Origin: an uncultured Eubacterium sp.
GTDB lineage: Bacteria; Bacillota; Clostridia; Lachnospirales; Lachnospiraceae
Reading direction: 5' to 3'
Assembly (NCBI GenBank): GCA_910584345.1
Contig: CAJTZX010000093.1
Coordinates: 1 to 5,377, forward strand
DNA: 5,377 nucleotides
The notes under the pieces were generated by a model. The model saw only the letters and a program-made list of their open reading frames with translations, had not been told where the DNA came from and ran no database searches. Both the position numbers and the translations under genes were made by a program. Shown one piece after another: positions 5,257 to 5,377 of this stretch. How positions within the stretch are numbered: the first letter of the stretch is position 1; each line of letters begins with the position of its first letter.

Positions 5257-5268
5257 GTCTTGCCGAAA
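5242..5268. promoter_or_regulatory. inverted repeat centred on the rtcB -35 box, candidate operator
   Basis: TTCCGGCAA (5242-5250) and TTGCCGAAA (5260-5268) are inverted copies with eight of nine matches, six of them (CGGCAA/TTGCCG) contiguous and perfect. The 9-bp centre contains the -35 hexamer. A protein bound here would block RNA polymerase. The regulator is unknown; enterobacterial RtcR acts with sigma-54, which does not fit this promoter. Confidence 0.45.
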
Positions 5269-5286
5269 CCATCTGTTTATAGTATA

Positions 5287-5310
5287 CTGTTACCGGGTTA
5301 CTTTTCACGG
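5287..5310. repeat. 24-nt motif, copy B (copy A at 68-91)
   Basis: Matches 68-91 at 20 of 24 positions. It contains GTTAC at 5289-5293 and again at 5297-5301, an 8-nt direct repeat, followed by TTCACG. It lies about 30 bp upstream of the rtcB -35 box. It may be a regulator site or a remnant of a dispersed intergenic element. Confidence 0.4.
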
Positions 5311-5322
5311 GTGGCAAGTAAT

Positions 5323-5352
5323 AAAGCAACAGTTTAGACAAAGTGTTGCTTT
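5323..5352. other. 9-bp hairpin upstream of rtcB
   Basis: AAAGCAACA (5323-5331) and TGTTGCTTT (5344-5352) form a perfect stem with a 12-nt loop. On the plus strand a short T run follows before GGG; on the minus strand the tail is only TTTATTAC. It could be a weak terminator of an unseen gene to the right, but the stem is AT-rich and neither tail is long. Confidence 0.35.
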
Positions 5353-5353
5353 T

Positions 5354-5377
5354 GGGCCTCCCGGACGCCGGATGAGG
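5354..5377. other. GC-rich self-complementary edge sequence
   Basis: The last 24 bases are much richer in G and C than their surroundings and can fold. CCTC pairs with GAGG and CCGG with CCGG, around CGT on the minus strand. It may be the end of a structured element or gene lying mostly outside the window. I cannot assign it. Confidence 0.25.

Noticed and set aside
5222..5341. 40-residue N-terminal extension of RtcB
   Set aside because: It would be translated across the TATAAT promoter and the palindrome, lacks a ribosome site and does not fit the RtcB family start.

Overview
The window looks like chromosomal DNA from a low-GC Gram-positive anaerobe, most likely a Clostridia/Lachnospiraceae-type gut bacterium. 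The evidence is AT-rich intergenic DNA, purine-rich Shine-Dalgarno sites (AAAGGAAG, AGGGAG, GAGGG), a TTTACA-17-TATAAT sigma-A promoter, a lipoprotein nuclease and an RtcB of the type I associate with that group. The family assignment comes from recognising protein character, not from a database search. Almost all coding capacity is on the minus strand, so the genes are described here from right to left.

Right part (5377-2965): about 155 bp of upstream DNA holds a near-perfect promoter, an inverted repeat centred on its -35 box and a 9-bp hairpin. It drives an RtcB-type RNA ligase (4007-5221). The predicted transcription start coincides with the A of the ATG, so the mRNA may be leaderless. 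Only 15 nt separate its stop from a lipoprotein DNA/RNA non-specific endonuclease with an Ada-like zinc-binding tail (3026-3991). A rho-independent terminator (2965-3018) closes this two-gene unit.

Middle (2972-2462): two small genes I do not recognise diverge from a 64-bp region carrying an ATGATAA/TTATCAT inverted repeat. One is a 75-residue two-helix membrane protein (plus strand, convergent with the nuclease). The other is a 72-residue basic protein (minus strand) starting with TTG behind a strong Shine-Dalgarno site.

Left part (2358-214): two G3E/COG0523 (CobW/YciC-like) P-loop GTPases lie 33 bp apart and are probably co-transcribed. The first (387 aa) has the family CxCC motif and a spectacular His-rich linker, with about 40 His in 86 residues. 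The second (315 aa) lacks CxCC. After its GTPase domain it carries a C-terminal region resembling the YcgQ/TIGR03943 (DUF1980) tail, including an MTCC motif. Together they look like a metal-handling module (zinc, cobalt or nickel), with one partner storing or delivering metal and the other possibly replacing a separate YcgQ-like subunit.

Left edge (213-1): a promoter (TTGGCA-18-TATAAC) inside a TCACGAG/CTCGTGA inverted repeat leads into the first 18 codons of a gene cut by the window end. A 24-nt motif overlapping its -10 box recurs with 20 identities upstream of rtcB. I found no RNA gene, CRISPR array, insertion sequence or origin. No stretch longer than 300 bases lacks a gene.
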